The translations under genes and the position numbers were made by a program. The notes under the pieces are model-generated. The model was not told the origin of the DNA, made no database searches, and worked only from the letters and a program-made list of their open reading frames with translations. DNA of 64,000 nt from DATKPE01 sp033854175 (lineage in GTDB: Bacteria > Bacteroidota > Ignavibacteria > UBA10030 > SZUA-254): the NCBI GenBank assembly GCA_033854175.1, contig JAWOKN010000052.1:28221-92220 (forward strand), in the 5' to 3' direction. Every line of letters begins with the position of its first letter. Position 1 is the stretch's first letter. This document shows positions 36,936-45,048 of the stretch, in pieces.

Positions 36936-38425
36936 GAAGGTTTATGGACTTCCCGGGCGGGGTGTGACAGGGGGAGGTAGACGGTAAACGTACTCCCCTT
37001 GCCGGGTGAGCTGGCGACCTCGACGCGGCCGTGGTGGAGGTCGGTAATCCACTTCACGATCGACAGACCCAGGCCGCTTCCCCCCATTTCCCTCGAGCGG
37101 GCCTTATCGACGCGGTAAAACCTGTCAAAAATCTTCGCCTGTTCATCGCGGGGGATGCCGATGCCGGTATCCTTGACGCTGACCTTCACAAACCCGTTTT
37201 CCCTCACGCTCGAAAAAACGACCGTTCCGTGTTCCGGCGTATATTTTATCGCATTATCGAGCAGGTTGAGGAACAGCTGGCGCAGCCTGACGTTATCGCC
37301 CACGATCTGGACATCCTCGTTATGGGAGAGGTTGACGTGGATATCCTTCCGCATGGCGATCACCTCGCTGTCTTCGTACAATTCCGAGATGAGGTTTCTC
37401 ATATTGACCCTTTCAAACGTCACTTCGGTCTTATTGACGTCGGCCTTGGAGAGTGTCAGGAGGTTCTCGATAATGGAGACCATGCGGAGGATCTCCTCGA
37501 GATTGCTCACGAGGATGTCGCGGTACTCCTCGACCGGTTTCGTGCTCCGCAGGGCAAGTTCCACCTCCCCGCGCATGATCGTCAGGGGTGTACGGAGTTC
37601 ATGTGAGGCGTCGATTGAAAACTGTTTGATCTGGTTGAAGGAATCGCTGAGACGTTCGATCATCTCGTTAAAGGTTGAGGCCAGGCGTCCGATTTCATCG
37701 TCGATCGCCCGTGACGGGATGCGTTTTTCAAGGTTATGGGCGGAGATCTCCCGTGCAGTTTTGGTGATTTCGTCCACGGGGCGGAGCGAGGTATAGGCCA
37801 GGAACCAGCCGCCGCCGACCGAGACGGCGAGGGCGATGGGGATGAGGATGAGGAAAATCGAAAAGAGATTATCGAGTGCATCGCTGAGTTCGGCAAGCGG
37901 GTAGGCCACATAGATATTCATGTTATTTCTTGCGGTCGCCGCGACGCGGAGATCATCACCCTGACCGCTTTTGACCGTGGTGATATTGATCGTATCGTAG
38001 GCCACGTTGCCGACCATGAGGCTTTCCTCGCCGACGCTGAACGAGCGGAAGAGAACCTGTCCCTTTCTGGCCACCTCGATCATGGTCTTCTTGGGATTCA
38101 GGAGGGCATGTTCATAGATCTGGTTCCAGATCTGTTCGTCGGCGTCGGTCAGTTCGCCGGTTTCGGGCTGGATATCGGCGAGATCCGGAGCCAGCCGTTT
38201 CGGGGGTGAACCGAATTTCCTGCTCGGCTGGACCTTGGATTCCTTGGCTTCGATGATGCTCGCGACCCACCGGACCTCATTCCGCAGCGATCTGTCGAGG
38301 TTATCCGAGAGCTGTTCGCGGGAGTAGGTATAGGCAATCAGGCCGAACCCGATGAGCGTCGAAATGAGAATGAAGCTGTACCAAAGAGTAAGTTTTGTCC
38401 GAATCGACTTGAAAAAATGGAACAT
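36932..38425 (-). CDS. membrane sensor histidine kinase with HAMP domain
   Basis: 497 residues. Two transmembrane helices (about 12-32 and 175-198) enclose a periplasmic sensor; a HAMP linker follows (SLRPVDEITKTAREISAHNLEKRI region). Phospho-acceptor H275 is in IDASHELRTPLT, and the ATPase boxes NLLDNAIKYT, DTGIGI, GSGLGLSIV are intact. It resembles CusS/heavy-metal type kinases in layout. One nt separates its start from the end of the regulator, so it is the partner kinase of 38427-39098. Its TAA overlaps the TAG of the convergent upstream gene. Confidence 0.94.
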   Translation of the reverse strand: MFHFFKSIRTKLTLWYSFILISTLIGFGLIAYTYSREQLSDNLDRSLRNEVRWVASIIEAKESKVQPSRKFGSPPKRLAPDLADIQPETGELTDADEQIWNQIYEHALLNPKKTMIEVARKGQVLFRSFSVGEESLMVGNVAYDTINITTVKSGQGDDLRVAATARNNMNIYVAYPLAELSDALDNLFSIFLILIPIALAVSVGGGWFLAYTSLRPVDEITKTAREISAHNLEKRIPSRAIDDEIGRLASTFNEMIERLSDSFNQIKQFSIDASHELRTPLTIMRGEVELALRSTKPVEEYRDILVSNLEEILRMVSIIENLLTLSKADVNKTEVTFERVNMRNLISELYEDSEVIAMRKDIHVNLSHNEDVQIVGDNVRLRQLFLNLLDNAIKYTPEHGTVVFSSVRENGFVKVSVKDTGIGIPRDEQAKIFDRFYRVDKARSREMGGSGLGLSIVKWITDLHHGRVEVASSPGKGSTFTVYLPLSHPAREVHKPS

Positions 38426-38426
38426 A

Positions 38427-39098
38427 TTACTCGTCTTTTAACACATACCCGACACCGCGGACGGTATGGAGAAGTTTCTTCTCATAGCCGTCGTCGACCT
38501 TGCTCCGGAGGTGGTTGATATAGACATCAACGACGTTGGTGCCGGTATCAAAATTATAATTCCAGATATGCTCGGAGATGATCGTACGGGTCAGGACGCG
38601 GTCGACGTTGCGCATAAAATACTCCAGCAGGGCATACTCCTTCCCGGTGAGTTCGATGACCGTCTCGCCGCGTTTGGCGCGGTGGCTGACGGTATCGAGC
38701 TGGAGGTCTCCGACCTACAGGACCGTCGCTTTATCTGCCCCGCCGCGGCGCAAAAGCGACCGGACCCTCGCCAGCAACTCCGCAAAGGCGAAGGGTTTCG
38801 TGAGGTAATCATCCGCCCCGCTGTCGAGCCCCTCCACCTTATCCTCGGTCGAGCTCTTGGCGGTCAGCATCAGTACGGGGGTGGTAATTTTATTCTCCCT
38901 GACGTCACGAAGAACCGATACCCCGTCCTTCTTCGGGAGGAGGATATCCAGGACTATGAGATCATATGCCCCGGCCAGGGCCATCTGCTGGCCCTGTTCG
39001 CCGTCATAGGCGATATCGACCGAATACTGTTCCTCCTCGAGGCCCTGCTGCAGAAATTTAGCGACCTTCTTTTCATCCTCCACGACCAGAATTTTCAT
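38427..39098 (-). pseudogene. OmpR-family response regulator interrupted by in-frame TAG
   Basis: One continuous frame of 224 codons encodes a normal-length OmpR/PhoB regulator, except for a TAG at 38717-38715 (codon 128). Before it: receiver with acidic EDE (7-9), phospho-Asp D51 in VLDILLPKKDG, and the Lys in LTKPFAF. After it, the DNA-binding winged helix: VGDLQLDTVSHRAKRG, IELTGKEYALLEYF, then GTNVVDVYINHLRSKV and HTVRGVGYVLKDE. The TAG lies in the linker and is one C-to-T step from CAG (Gln). The halves are in the same frame, so this is not a frameshift. Termination leaves a 127-residue receiver-only protein. The downstream half could restart at ATG 38615, but that lacks the start of the fold. 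Sequencing error is possible. Confidence 0.85.
38715..38717 (-). other. amber codon inside the response regulator
   Basis: Plus-strand CTA, i.e. TAG on the coding strand, in frame between the receiver and DNA-binding domains. TAG is also used as a normal stop by other genes here (e.g. ends 8875 and 49945), so a general reassignment is unlikely. Confidence 0.85.
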
Positions 39099-39248
39099 TC
39101 GTCCGATGACTCCTTTCCCTCAAATATAAGAAAAGAATTGACTTCAAGCGTAAAAACCGAAAATTAAAAAATTTTAAGATCACAAAGCCCGGGCCCCTCC
39201 GTGGAGAACCGTCAATGATTCGGGCGGGAAAAGGGACTGATTTCTCTC

Positions 39249-39277
39249 TTTTACTTCATTCGGACATTTTGTATATT
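39249..39277 (+). promoter_or_regulatory. candidate promoter of tatT-dctP
   Basis: TTTTAC (39249-39254), 17-nt spacer, TATATT (39272-39277). The -35 is weak. The ATG at 39290 lies 13 nt after the -10, so the leader would be very short. Confidence 0.35.
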
Positions 39278-39289
39278 TCTCCCCTAGAG

Positions 39290-40147
39290 ATGAAGACACT
39301 CATACCGGCGATAGCGGTGGCATTTCTCACCTGCGGCTGTTTCCAGCAGATCGCGCTGAATTCCATCGGCAATCTGATGGACACCGGTTTTGAGGTCATC
39401 AACGAGGAGCAGGACCTGGACATCGCCGAAAAAAGCATAGCTTCGGACCTCAAGCTGCTCGAGACGGTGATCGCGAAGGACCCTGACAATGCACACTATC
39501 TTCTTCTCGCCTCCGAAGGGTATACGAGTTACGCGCTCGGTTTCGTTGAGGACCAGAGTGTCGACCGGGCGAGGCTCTTTTACCTCCGGGCAAAAGATTA
39601 CGGCCTTCGTATCCTTCGTAAAAACAAGGACTTCGACGGCTCCCTCGGCAAGGGCATCGATACATTCCGCTCCTCGCTCGAGACATTTTCCCATGATGAC
39701 ATCCCCGCCATATACTGGACGGCGGTTGCCTGGGGAGGTTACATCAATCTGAGTCTCACCGATCCCTCGGCGGTTGCGGATCTTCCGCGGGTTGAGGAGA
39801 TGGTCAAAATGGTCCTGGCGCATGATGCGGGATATTACTATGGCGGGCCTCATTTCGTTCTGGGGACGATCTACGGGAGCAAACCGAAGATCTTCGGCGG
39901 CAGTCCGGATCTTTCGAGGCAGCATTTCGAGGAATGTTTAAAAATCAACGGCGGCAGATTCCTCCTTTCGTACATATTCTACGCAAAAAGCTACTGCGTG
40001 CAGGCGCAGGACAGGCCGTTGTTCGAACAATGCCTGACCAAGGTGGACACGACATCGATCGACATCGAACCCAGGGCGCGGCTTGCCAATGCGATCGCGA
40101 AGAAAAAAGCAGTCCTTCTGAGAGCAAAGATCGACCAGTTATTTTAA
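39290..40147 (+). CDS. TRAP-transporter-associated TatT lipoprotein
   Basis: 285 residues. The start at 39290 gives a lipoprotein signal (AVAFLTCGCFQQ, with candidate lipid Cys). The rest is helical with TPR-like packing, as in the TatT (T component) proteins that trimerise and bind DctP-type receptors in Treponema. Conserved features include the early ALNSIGNLMD and a central YYYGGPHFVLGTIYGSKPKIFGGSPDLSRQHFE block. Twenty-six nt separate it from dctP. It probably sits in the periplasm, tethered to a membrane, and hands ligand to or from DctP. A frame open to 39215 precedes the promoter and is not used. Confidence 0.85.
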   Translation: MKTLIPAIAVAFLTCGCFQQIALNSIGNLMDTGFEVINEEQDLDIAEKSIASDLKLLETVIAKDPDNAHYLLLASEGYTSYALGFVEDQSVDRARLFYLRAKDYGLRILRKNKDFDGSLGKGIDTFRSSLETFSHDDIPAIYWTAVAWGGYINLSLTDPSAVADLPRVEEMVKMVLAHDAGYYYGGPHFVLGTIYGSKPKIFGGSPDLSRQHFEECLKINGGRFLLSYIFYAKSYCVQAQDRPLFEQCLTKVDTTSIDIEPRARLANAIAKKKAVLLRAKIDQLF

Positions 40148-40173
40148 ACCTTCACCGAGAACGAGCACACGTT

Positions 40174-41199
40174 ATGATCACCAGACGACACATCCTCATG
40201 AGTTTCTGTTCACTCACCCTCCTTCTGTCCCCGCGCGCGTGGGGTCAGGAGTACACGATCAAATTTGCGACGCTCGCGCCTGAGGGTACCACATGGATCA
40301 ACGTGATGCGGGAATACGATCAGGCGGTGCGGGCCGAGAGCAAGGGGAGGATGGGATTCAAGATCTACGCAGGTGGCGTGCAGGGAGATGAAATTGACGT
40401 CCTCCGGAAGATGAAGCTCGGGCAGCTGCAGAGTGCGGGTGTCACGGGAAACGGTTTGACGACGGTCGCCCCGAAGGTACGGATACTTGATTCGCCGTTC
40501 CTCTTCAGCTCCTACGCGCAGGTGGATACCGTCTACAGGGATTTTGACGCGGAATTTTCAAAGGCATTCGAGGAAAACGGCTATGTCAATCTGGGCTGGG
40601 CCGAGGTGGGGTTCGTCTATGTCTTCACCAACACGCCGGTCCGGGTGCCGGGTGATTTACAAAACGTGAAGATGTGGATGTGGGAAGGAGATCCCATCGC
40701 GGAAGCCGCGTTCAGGGCGCTCGATGTGCATCCGATCCCATTGGCGAGCACCGATGTCATGACGTCGCTGCAGACCAGGCTTGTCGACGGCGTCTATTCG
40801 ACGCCTTACGCCATGCTGGCGCTCCAGTGGTTTTCGCGGGTGAAATACATGCTCGACATACCGCTTGCAGACGCCGCCGGTGCTGTTGTGATCGTCAAGA
40901 AGAAATTCGACGAACTGCCGCCGGATCTCCGGGAGATCCTGGTCCGCAACGGCAAGAAGTACATGCAGAAACTCACGTACCTCAGCAGGGAAGACAATAA
41001 AAAGGCCATCGAAACGCTCAAGCAGAACGGCATAACCGTCATTGAACCGAGTGCAACGCAATCGTTCTCGTCGTACGCAGAAACCGGCAAAAAGGCCCGC
41101 AGGTATCTCGTGGGTTCGCTCTTCAGCGCTGAATTCCTCGACCGGGTTGAGGCCGTCGTTGCCCGCCAGCAGAAATCCGGGCATGCGGGGGCAAAGTGA
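40174..41199 (+). CDS. dctP: TRAP transporter solute-binding protein DctP-family
   Basis: 341 residues. Signal peptide (MITRRHILMSFCSLTLLLSPRAWG, cleaved near residue 24), then the DctP/TAXI-like periplasmic receptor: IKFATLAPEGTTWINVMREYD, GGVQGDEIDVLRKMKLGQLQ, an Arg-containing ligand region near VRVPGDLQNVKMWMW, and STDVMTSLQTRLVDGVY. Such receptors bind organic acids and deliver them to the DctQ/DctM permease. Neither permease gene is in the next 20 kb. The partner TatT gene is adjacent. Ligand not predictable. Confidence 0.9.
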   Translation: MITRRHILMSFCSLTLLLSPRAWGQEYTIKFATLAPEGTTWINVMREYDQAVRAESKGRMGFKIYAGGVQGDEIDVLRKMKLGQLQSAGVTGNGLTTVAPKVRILDSPFLFSSYAQVDTVYRDFDAEFSKAFEENGYVNLGWAEVGFVYVFTNTPVRVPGDLQNVKMWMWEGDPIAEAAFRALDVHPIPLASTDVMTSLQTRLVDGVYSTPYAMLALQWFSRVKYMLDIPLADAAGAVVIVKKKFDELPPDLREILVRNGKKYMQKLTYLSREDNKKAIETLKQNGITVIEPSATQSFSSYAETGKKARRYLVGSLFSAEFLDRVEAVVARQQKSGHAGAK

Positions 41200-41269
41200 G
41201 GCGGTCATCGGGGACCGGAATCAGTGTGAATCGGTGTTTTTTCAGAACAACAACTGTGAGGAAAGAACA

Positions 41270-41821
41270 ATGCGAAGGTTTGCAAAGATGTATCTCCGGC
41301 TCATTTTCCTGTGTCTGGCGCTCCTCCCCGTGGAGTTACCGGCGCAGCATGGCAAGCTGATCCCCAACCCCTTGCGGGACATCCCCCGGTGGGTGAGGGA
41401 CACCTACGCGTCGCAGCATCTGGATGACAAATACACGATCATCTACGAGCGTTTCCCGACATATCTGAAGGGGGATTTCAACGGGGACGGAAGGAAAGAC
41501 GTGGTGCTTCAGATCCAGGAAGCCGGCGGCGGCAGGGACGGCATCGCGATATTCCACGGCAGGAAGCCGCAGGCGCTGTCGACCCACATCGTGATATTCG
41601 GGGCGGGAAAATCATCCGAGCGGGTACCCGCCGATTTCAAGGATCTGACGCTCTGGGCATCGGTACGCAAGGGTAAGATCCACTCGCAGGCAGTCCACCC
41701 CCCCATTGACAACATCAAAGGGGACCTGATACAGTTTCAGACGGGCAAGGGGAAATATTTTTTCCTCTACTGGAACGGCAGGCAGTACGTCTGGAGCAGT
41801 GCGGCGCGGAAAACAGAATAG
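41270..41821 (+). CDS. small secreted protein of unknown function
   Basis: 183 residues. GAGGAAAG lies just before the ATG at 41270. A signal peptide (MRRFAKMYLRLIFLCLALLPVELPAQ) is followed by a compact domain with a Ca-binding-like loop GDFNGDGRKDVVLQI (about 65-79), similar to FG-GAP/EF-hand loops, and aromatic beta-strands to the end. It is 70 nt behind dctP and may share its transcript. No family recognised. Confidence 0.65.
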   Translation: MRRFAKMYLRLIFLCLALLPVELPAQHGKLIPNPLRDIPRWVRDTYASQHLDDKYTIIYERFPTYLKGDFNGDGRKDVVLQIQEAGGGRDGIAIFHGRKPQALSTHIVIFGAGKSSERVPADFKDLTLWASVRKGKIHSQAVHPPIDNIKGDLIQFQTGKGKYFFLYWNGRQYVWSSAARKTE

Positions 41822-41826
41822 CGGGA

Positions 41827-43608
41827 TTATTTCGTTACGGTAAACACGGCCCTTGCGTAGAGCTCATTTGAGGTAAGGACCGACGCATAGACACCGCGCG
41901 GGAGCTGGCGGGTGCTTGTGGCTGCTATGTGCCTTCCCGGGTCAACCATACCATCGACCAATCGTGCTACCTCATTATTTTTCGCGTCAAGGATTCTCAG
42001 CTGGACGGCCCGGCGTGAAGGAATCTCATAGGGGATAAAAATATTATCCCGGCCGGGATCCTCTTCGGCGCTCCGCAGGGCAAAAACAGGGCGATAGGCC
42101 TGGGCCAGTTCGACAAGAGCGGGCAGAATGACGCGTCCGCCCACCGGCTGACTTTCCAGACCCGCCCAGTTGAGGGCGGTCACGGCATATGAGCACTCCT
42201 CGAGGGCGAACTCCCTGACCGTGTCGATGTACCCCGTTCGGGTGGCCGGGATCACGGCGAGGATATTTTCCGGGCGGTTGACATCGACCGGGAACTCGTT
42301 TGATCGGTAGATCGTGTACCAGCGGACGGGATCGCGGCCGCTTGCCGCCTGTTCCTTCCACTTCAGGGAGAACATATTATCCCCGAGATTCCGCAGCTGC
42401 ACATCCGCGGGTGAATCGGGCGGGGTCGAATCCTTCCACTTCATCGGTGGAGGAAGCGCGCGCGCGGCATAACGTCCGTTGACGGTGAGCGGGTCGGTGA
42501 GATTTGAATATCTGAAGAACGCGTTGCCGTCGGCCATCAACGAGCGGCTGGTATCGATGATTGCGGGAATCTGCGGGGCGACATCCGTTTTATACGCCCC
42601 CACGCCGATATAGAGGTGTCTCCCGTGGGCATTCGTTGTCCAGTCCCTGACCACGGCGGCAAAATCGGGATCTCTGGTCAGGTGGCCGAGCGGCCAGTAG
42701 ATCTGGGGGGAAAGGTAATCCTGCCATCCTTCAGCAATCCAGCGGCGGGAGTCCTGGAACAGTTCCGAATAGCTCTGAAGTCCCCGCAATTGGTTCACAT
42801 TCTGGTAGATCCCGATCGGTGCCGAACCGATTTTTAGAAACGGTTTTATGGCCATCACGGAATCATGGAAACTCTTTGCGATGGCGTTGATATTGTTCCG
42901 GCGCCAGTCATCCCTCGGGATCTTCCTGCCGAATTTCCGGTAGGACTGATCATCCGGGTAGGGGTGCTGGGGGTAGCGGAGGTAATCGAAGAGAAAGCCG
43001 TCGATATCATAATGGCGGACGACATCGAGGGCGACGTCGACGATATATTTTCTCACCTGGGGGAGGCCCGGGTCGAACCAGTATTCCCCGTCCACCTGGT
43101 GCATCCAGTCGGGGTGAGAAAGGATGACATGGGGTGGAGTTGAACGTTCCGGCTGGGGGCCGCCGTTTTTGACAAGGATCGTATTAAACCACGCATGGAC
43201 CTCCATCCCGCGTTCATGTGCCTCCCTCAGGAGAAACGCGAGCGGATCCCAGCCCGGATCCTTCCCGAGTGTGCCGGTCAGTTGAGCCGACCAGGGTTCG
43301 AACTGGGACCGGTACATCGCATCAGCGCGGCCGCGCACCTGGAAATAGATCGTATTAAACCGGGCCATCGAAAGCCTGTTGACCATATCCCGGAGTGAGC
43401 GCTGTTGTTCCGCCGTGTCGAATGATTTCGGCCAATCCAGGCCGAGGATCGTGGCGATATAGACGGCGCGGACCTCGCGTTTTGGCGGCGGGGGGATCCG
43501 GCTTCTGGCAGGTGGCGGGAGAACGAGGATCCAGGAGGCGACGGCACATCCCCAGAGGGCCATTCTGAGGCGAATGTGCCGATACCCGACCATCGCTTGA
43601 AAATTCAT
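41827..43608 (-). CDS. GHL10-type (YngK-like) glycosyl hydrolase with C-terminal sorting-like domain
   Basis: 593 residues. Signal segment, then a TIM-barrel glycosidase domain (about 43-370) of the DUF4015/GHL10 type: REVRAVYIATILGLDWPKS, RFNTIYFQVRGRADAMYRS, GMEVHAWFN, and DIDGFLFDYLRYP with the acidic centre. Substrates are probably envelope or extracellular polysaccharide. A fibronectin-like region follows (about 390-470), and the last 70 residues (LRILDAKNNEVARLVDG, LPRGVYASVL) resemble a T9SS type-A domain lacking the NYPNPFN start. The promoter lies only 5 nt before the ATG at 43608, so the mRNA is leaderless, or the start is at the inner ATG 43593, which gives a better signal peptide. 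Confidence 0.82.
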   Translation of the reverse strand: MNFQAMVGYRHIRLRMALWGCAVASWILVLPPPARSRIPPPPKREVRAVYIATILGLDWPKSFDTAEQQRSLRDMVNRLSMARFNTIYFQVRGRADAMYRSQFEPWSAQLTGTLGKDPGWDPLAFLLREAHERGMEVHAWFNTILVKNGGPQPERSTPPHVILSHPDWMHQVDGEYWFDPGLPQVRKYIVDVALDVVRHYDIDGFLFDYLRYPQHPYPDDQSYRKFGRKIPRDDWRRNNINAIAKSFHDSVMAIKPFLKIGSAPIGIYQNVNQLRGLQSYSELFQDSRRWIAEGWQDYLSPQIYWPLGHLTRDPDFAAVVRDWTTNAHGRHLYIGVGAYKTDVAPQIPAIIDTSRSLMADGNAFFRYSNLTDPLTVNGRYAARALPPPMKWKDSTPPDSPADVQLRNLGDNMFSLKWKEQAASGRDPVRWYTIYRSNEFPVDVNRPENILAVIPATRTGYIDTVREFALEECSYAVTALNWAGLESQPVGGRVILPALVELAQAYRPVFALRSAEEDPGRDNIFIPYEIPSRRAVQLRILDAKNNEVARLVDGMVDPGRHIAATSTRQLPRGVYASVLTSNELYARAVFTVTK

Positions 43609-43613
43609 CGCCT

Positions 43614-43642
43614 AATATACCTTGAATGATCCGGAGATGCAA
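43614..43642 (-). promoter_or_regulatory. promoter of the GHL10 gene
   Basis: Minus strand TTGCAT (43642-43637), 17-nt spacer, TATATT (43619-43614). The -10 ends 5 nt before the ATG at 43608, a leaderless arrangement. Confidence 0.55.
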
Positions 43643-43901
43643 GGATTCCCATCGGACGGGAGGAAAATCAGGAAAAGCTGTCGGCTGCGGCGGCCGGACC
43701 GGACATGGTCAACATGGAGGGACGGGCACATTGTACGCCCGCACGGATTCATGATCAGGCGGATCCTTGATGATGGAGGGGGTAGACAGGGTTAATCCTT
43801 CAGACTTCGTGCGGGGCTGGTGTCTGGCTTCGGGTACAAACCCATGTGCGGCGCAATCCTGTCACGGAGAAACTACAGGGGCGCCGATTGTGCGTAAACG
43901 T
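43643..43901. other. intergenic stretch, nothing recognised
   Basis: About 260 nt between the GHL10 promoter and the frameshifted gene. No RNA gene, riboswitch core, repeat or convincing ORF was found. A plus-strand frame (43767-44141) runs antisense into the next gene and has no family features. Confidence 0.5.
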
Positions 43902-44348
43902 TTATTGATGAGTAGAATCTCCATTGCTATATCCGAGCAAGTCGAATTTGAAGACGCTGTCCCGCTGACAAATTCTCAGATATGCGACGCTGCCGTTGGC
44001 GATCTTCGCACCGAGTTTCTGAAACAATTTCGGAAAATCAAGATGTGTGACATTCGTCAGGGCATAATAATCGACTCCTACAACCATACATCCACGCCTT
44101 TTTATCTCGGTATAAAATGCATCGCGATCCGAATCCCGTAATCCCATGACAGGTTTGTGAGAGTAGTAGCTTGCCACGGGAACGTTCGTAGCGCAATCGA
44201 CTGGAACCGCAGGGTCTTTCCAGTTTGCGAACCAGCAGTATTGTGCGTACCACTCAGGTGCGCCGTACTTTTTTCCCGGGATGCCGAGTGAAATACTTGT
44301 CAGATACAAGAGTGCAGCAATACAGCATAAGTGTAAGAATCGGGACAT
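43902..44348 (-). CDS. C-terminal part of the GT39-like protein, or separate small secreted protein
   Basis: 148 residues if read from the ATG at 44348. The first 22 residues are hydrophobic only because this frame overlaps the last helix of the upstream frame. From GKKYGAPEWYAQYCWF onward it is soluble (KDPAVPVDCATNVPVASYYSHKPVMGLRD, then CMVVGVDYYALTN), the type of extracytoplasmic tail that follows the helices of GT39-like enzymes. Joining it to 44254-44961 at the A-run (44269-44274 on the plus strand shown as T) gives one 352-residue protein. A separate secreted protein is the alternative. The region is AT-richer than its neighbours. Confidence 0.55.
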   Translation of the reverse strand: MSRFLHLCCIAALLYLTSISLGIPGKKYGAPEWYAQYCWFANWKDPAVPVDCATNVPVASYYSHKPVMGLRDSDRDAFYTEIKRRGCMVVGVDYYALTNVTHLDFPKLFQKLGAKIANGSVAYLRICQRDSVFKFDLLGYSNGDSTHQ

Positions 44349-44961
44349 ACCAGAACCTCTTTTGTAAAATGAGAAAACCGGGTTCCATCAAATCCCCGAC
44401 CTTCTTGACGTCGGGTCTCACCAAATAGACGGCAAACGACAGAAGGATCAGGGCCGCAGAGTAATACCGGTATCGTTTTTCTTTCATCCTCAGAAAATTT
44501 AATCCGATGATGGACATCGGGGTGGTCAGAATTGCGGGAATGTAAAATCCCCACCAGCGCCATCCCAGGACAATGAAGAGTCCTGCAAATGCATAGGGTC
44601 GTGCCAGACGTGACCAGAAGACAAATATCGGGAATACGGCAAGGAGAGCGGCTCCATAGAGGGATTTGAAACCTCGTCCGGTCACCCAGTAAAAAACGGG
44701 AATCGTGATCGAACCTGCGACGGCGACGGGGAGCCGAAGCCAAAATTCATCGGTGGGAAGAAACCTTGCCAGCAACTGGGTGATGATTTCCTGGCGGGGA
44801 ACACTTTTTATCCAGCTTGCAAACAAAGCCTCGTCGATCCACAGCGGCGGATCTCCGAGGTGGGAAAGCCGCAGAAACGACCCGAGGCAGAAAATGCCGA
44901 GGAGAATGAATATCCGAAGTCGTTCGCTCTCCGAATTTATTATTTTGACCTGGCGGTGCAA
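44254..44961 (-). CDS. GT39-like membrane glycosyltransferase, N-terminal part
   Basis: 235 residues. The first loop has LRLSHLGDPPLWIDEALFASW with the conserved acidic pair D43/E44 typical of GT39/ArnT-like enzymes, which use lipid-linked sugars on the periplasmic side. About six or seven hydrophobic helices follow. The frame ends at TGA soon after the last helix (RFWYVPILTLMLYCCTLVSD), where family members continue into a soluble domain. That continuation exists one frame away, so a single extra A in an A6 run probably broke the gene. At 352 residues even the repaired form would be short for GT39. Confidence 0.6.
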   Translation of the reverse strand: MHRQVKIINSESERLRIFILLGIFCLGSFLRLSHLGDPPLWIDEALFASWIKSVPRQEIITQLLARFLPTDEFWLRLPVAVAGSITIPVFYWVTGRGFKSLYGAALLAVFPIFVFWSRLARPYAFAGLFIVLGWRWWGFYIPAILTTPMSIIGLNFLRMKEKRYRYYSAALILLSFAVYLVRPDVKKVGDLMEPGFLILQKRFWYVPILTLMLYCCTLVSDKYFTRHPGKKVRRT

Positions 44962-45015
44962 ATGCTACAAACCGAGGATGAGGGGGCAGCCAAATGAATT
45001 TCAAACAAATTAAAA

Positions 45016-45044
45016 ATATTACATGATTTTTCAAATTGTGAAAA
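45016..45044 (-). promoter_or_regulatory. candidate promoter of the GT39-like gene
   Basis: Minus strand TTTTCA (45044-45039), 17-nt spacer, TAATAT (45021-45016); predicted leader about 48 nt. The inverted repeat at 45024-45048 covers its -35 and spacer. Confidence 0.35.
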
Positions 45045-45048
45045 ATCA
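45024..45048. repeat. perfect 10-bp inverted repeat, operator-like
   Basis: TGATTTTTCA (45024-45033), 5-nt centre AATTG, TGAAAAATCA (45039-45048). Too AT-rich and without a U-tract to be a terminator; position over a promoter fits a repressor or activator site. The rest of the 415-nt gap (44962-45376) holds this promoter and the secD promoter, nothing else recognised. Confidence 0.5.

Noticed and set aside
38427..38717. Frameshift as the cause of the split response regulator
   Set aside because: The distance between the two halves is a multiple of three and the intervening codons read as normal linker; only TAG interrupts.
43780..43880. Possible riboswitch or tRNA remnant with several short GC stems
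   Set aside because: No conserved riboswitch core, no T-arm consensus and no complete cloverleaf could be drawn.
43767..44141. Plus-strand frame of 124 codons in the AT-richer segment
   Set aside because: Overlaps the conserved-looking minus-strand tail, has no start signals and no recognisable domain.
44269..44274. Programmed -1 frameshift at A AAA AAG
   Set aside because: The heptamer is in the wrong register for the upstream frame; joining the frames needs +1, or loss of one A, so mutation or transcriptional slippage fits better.
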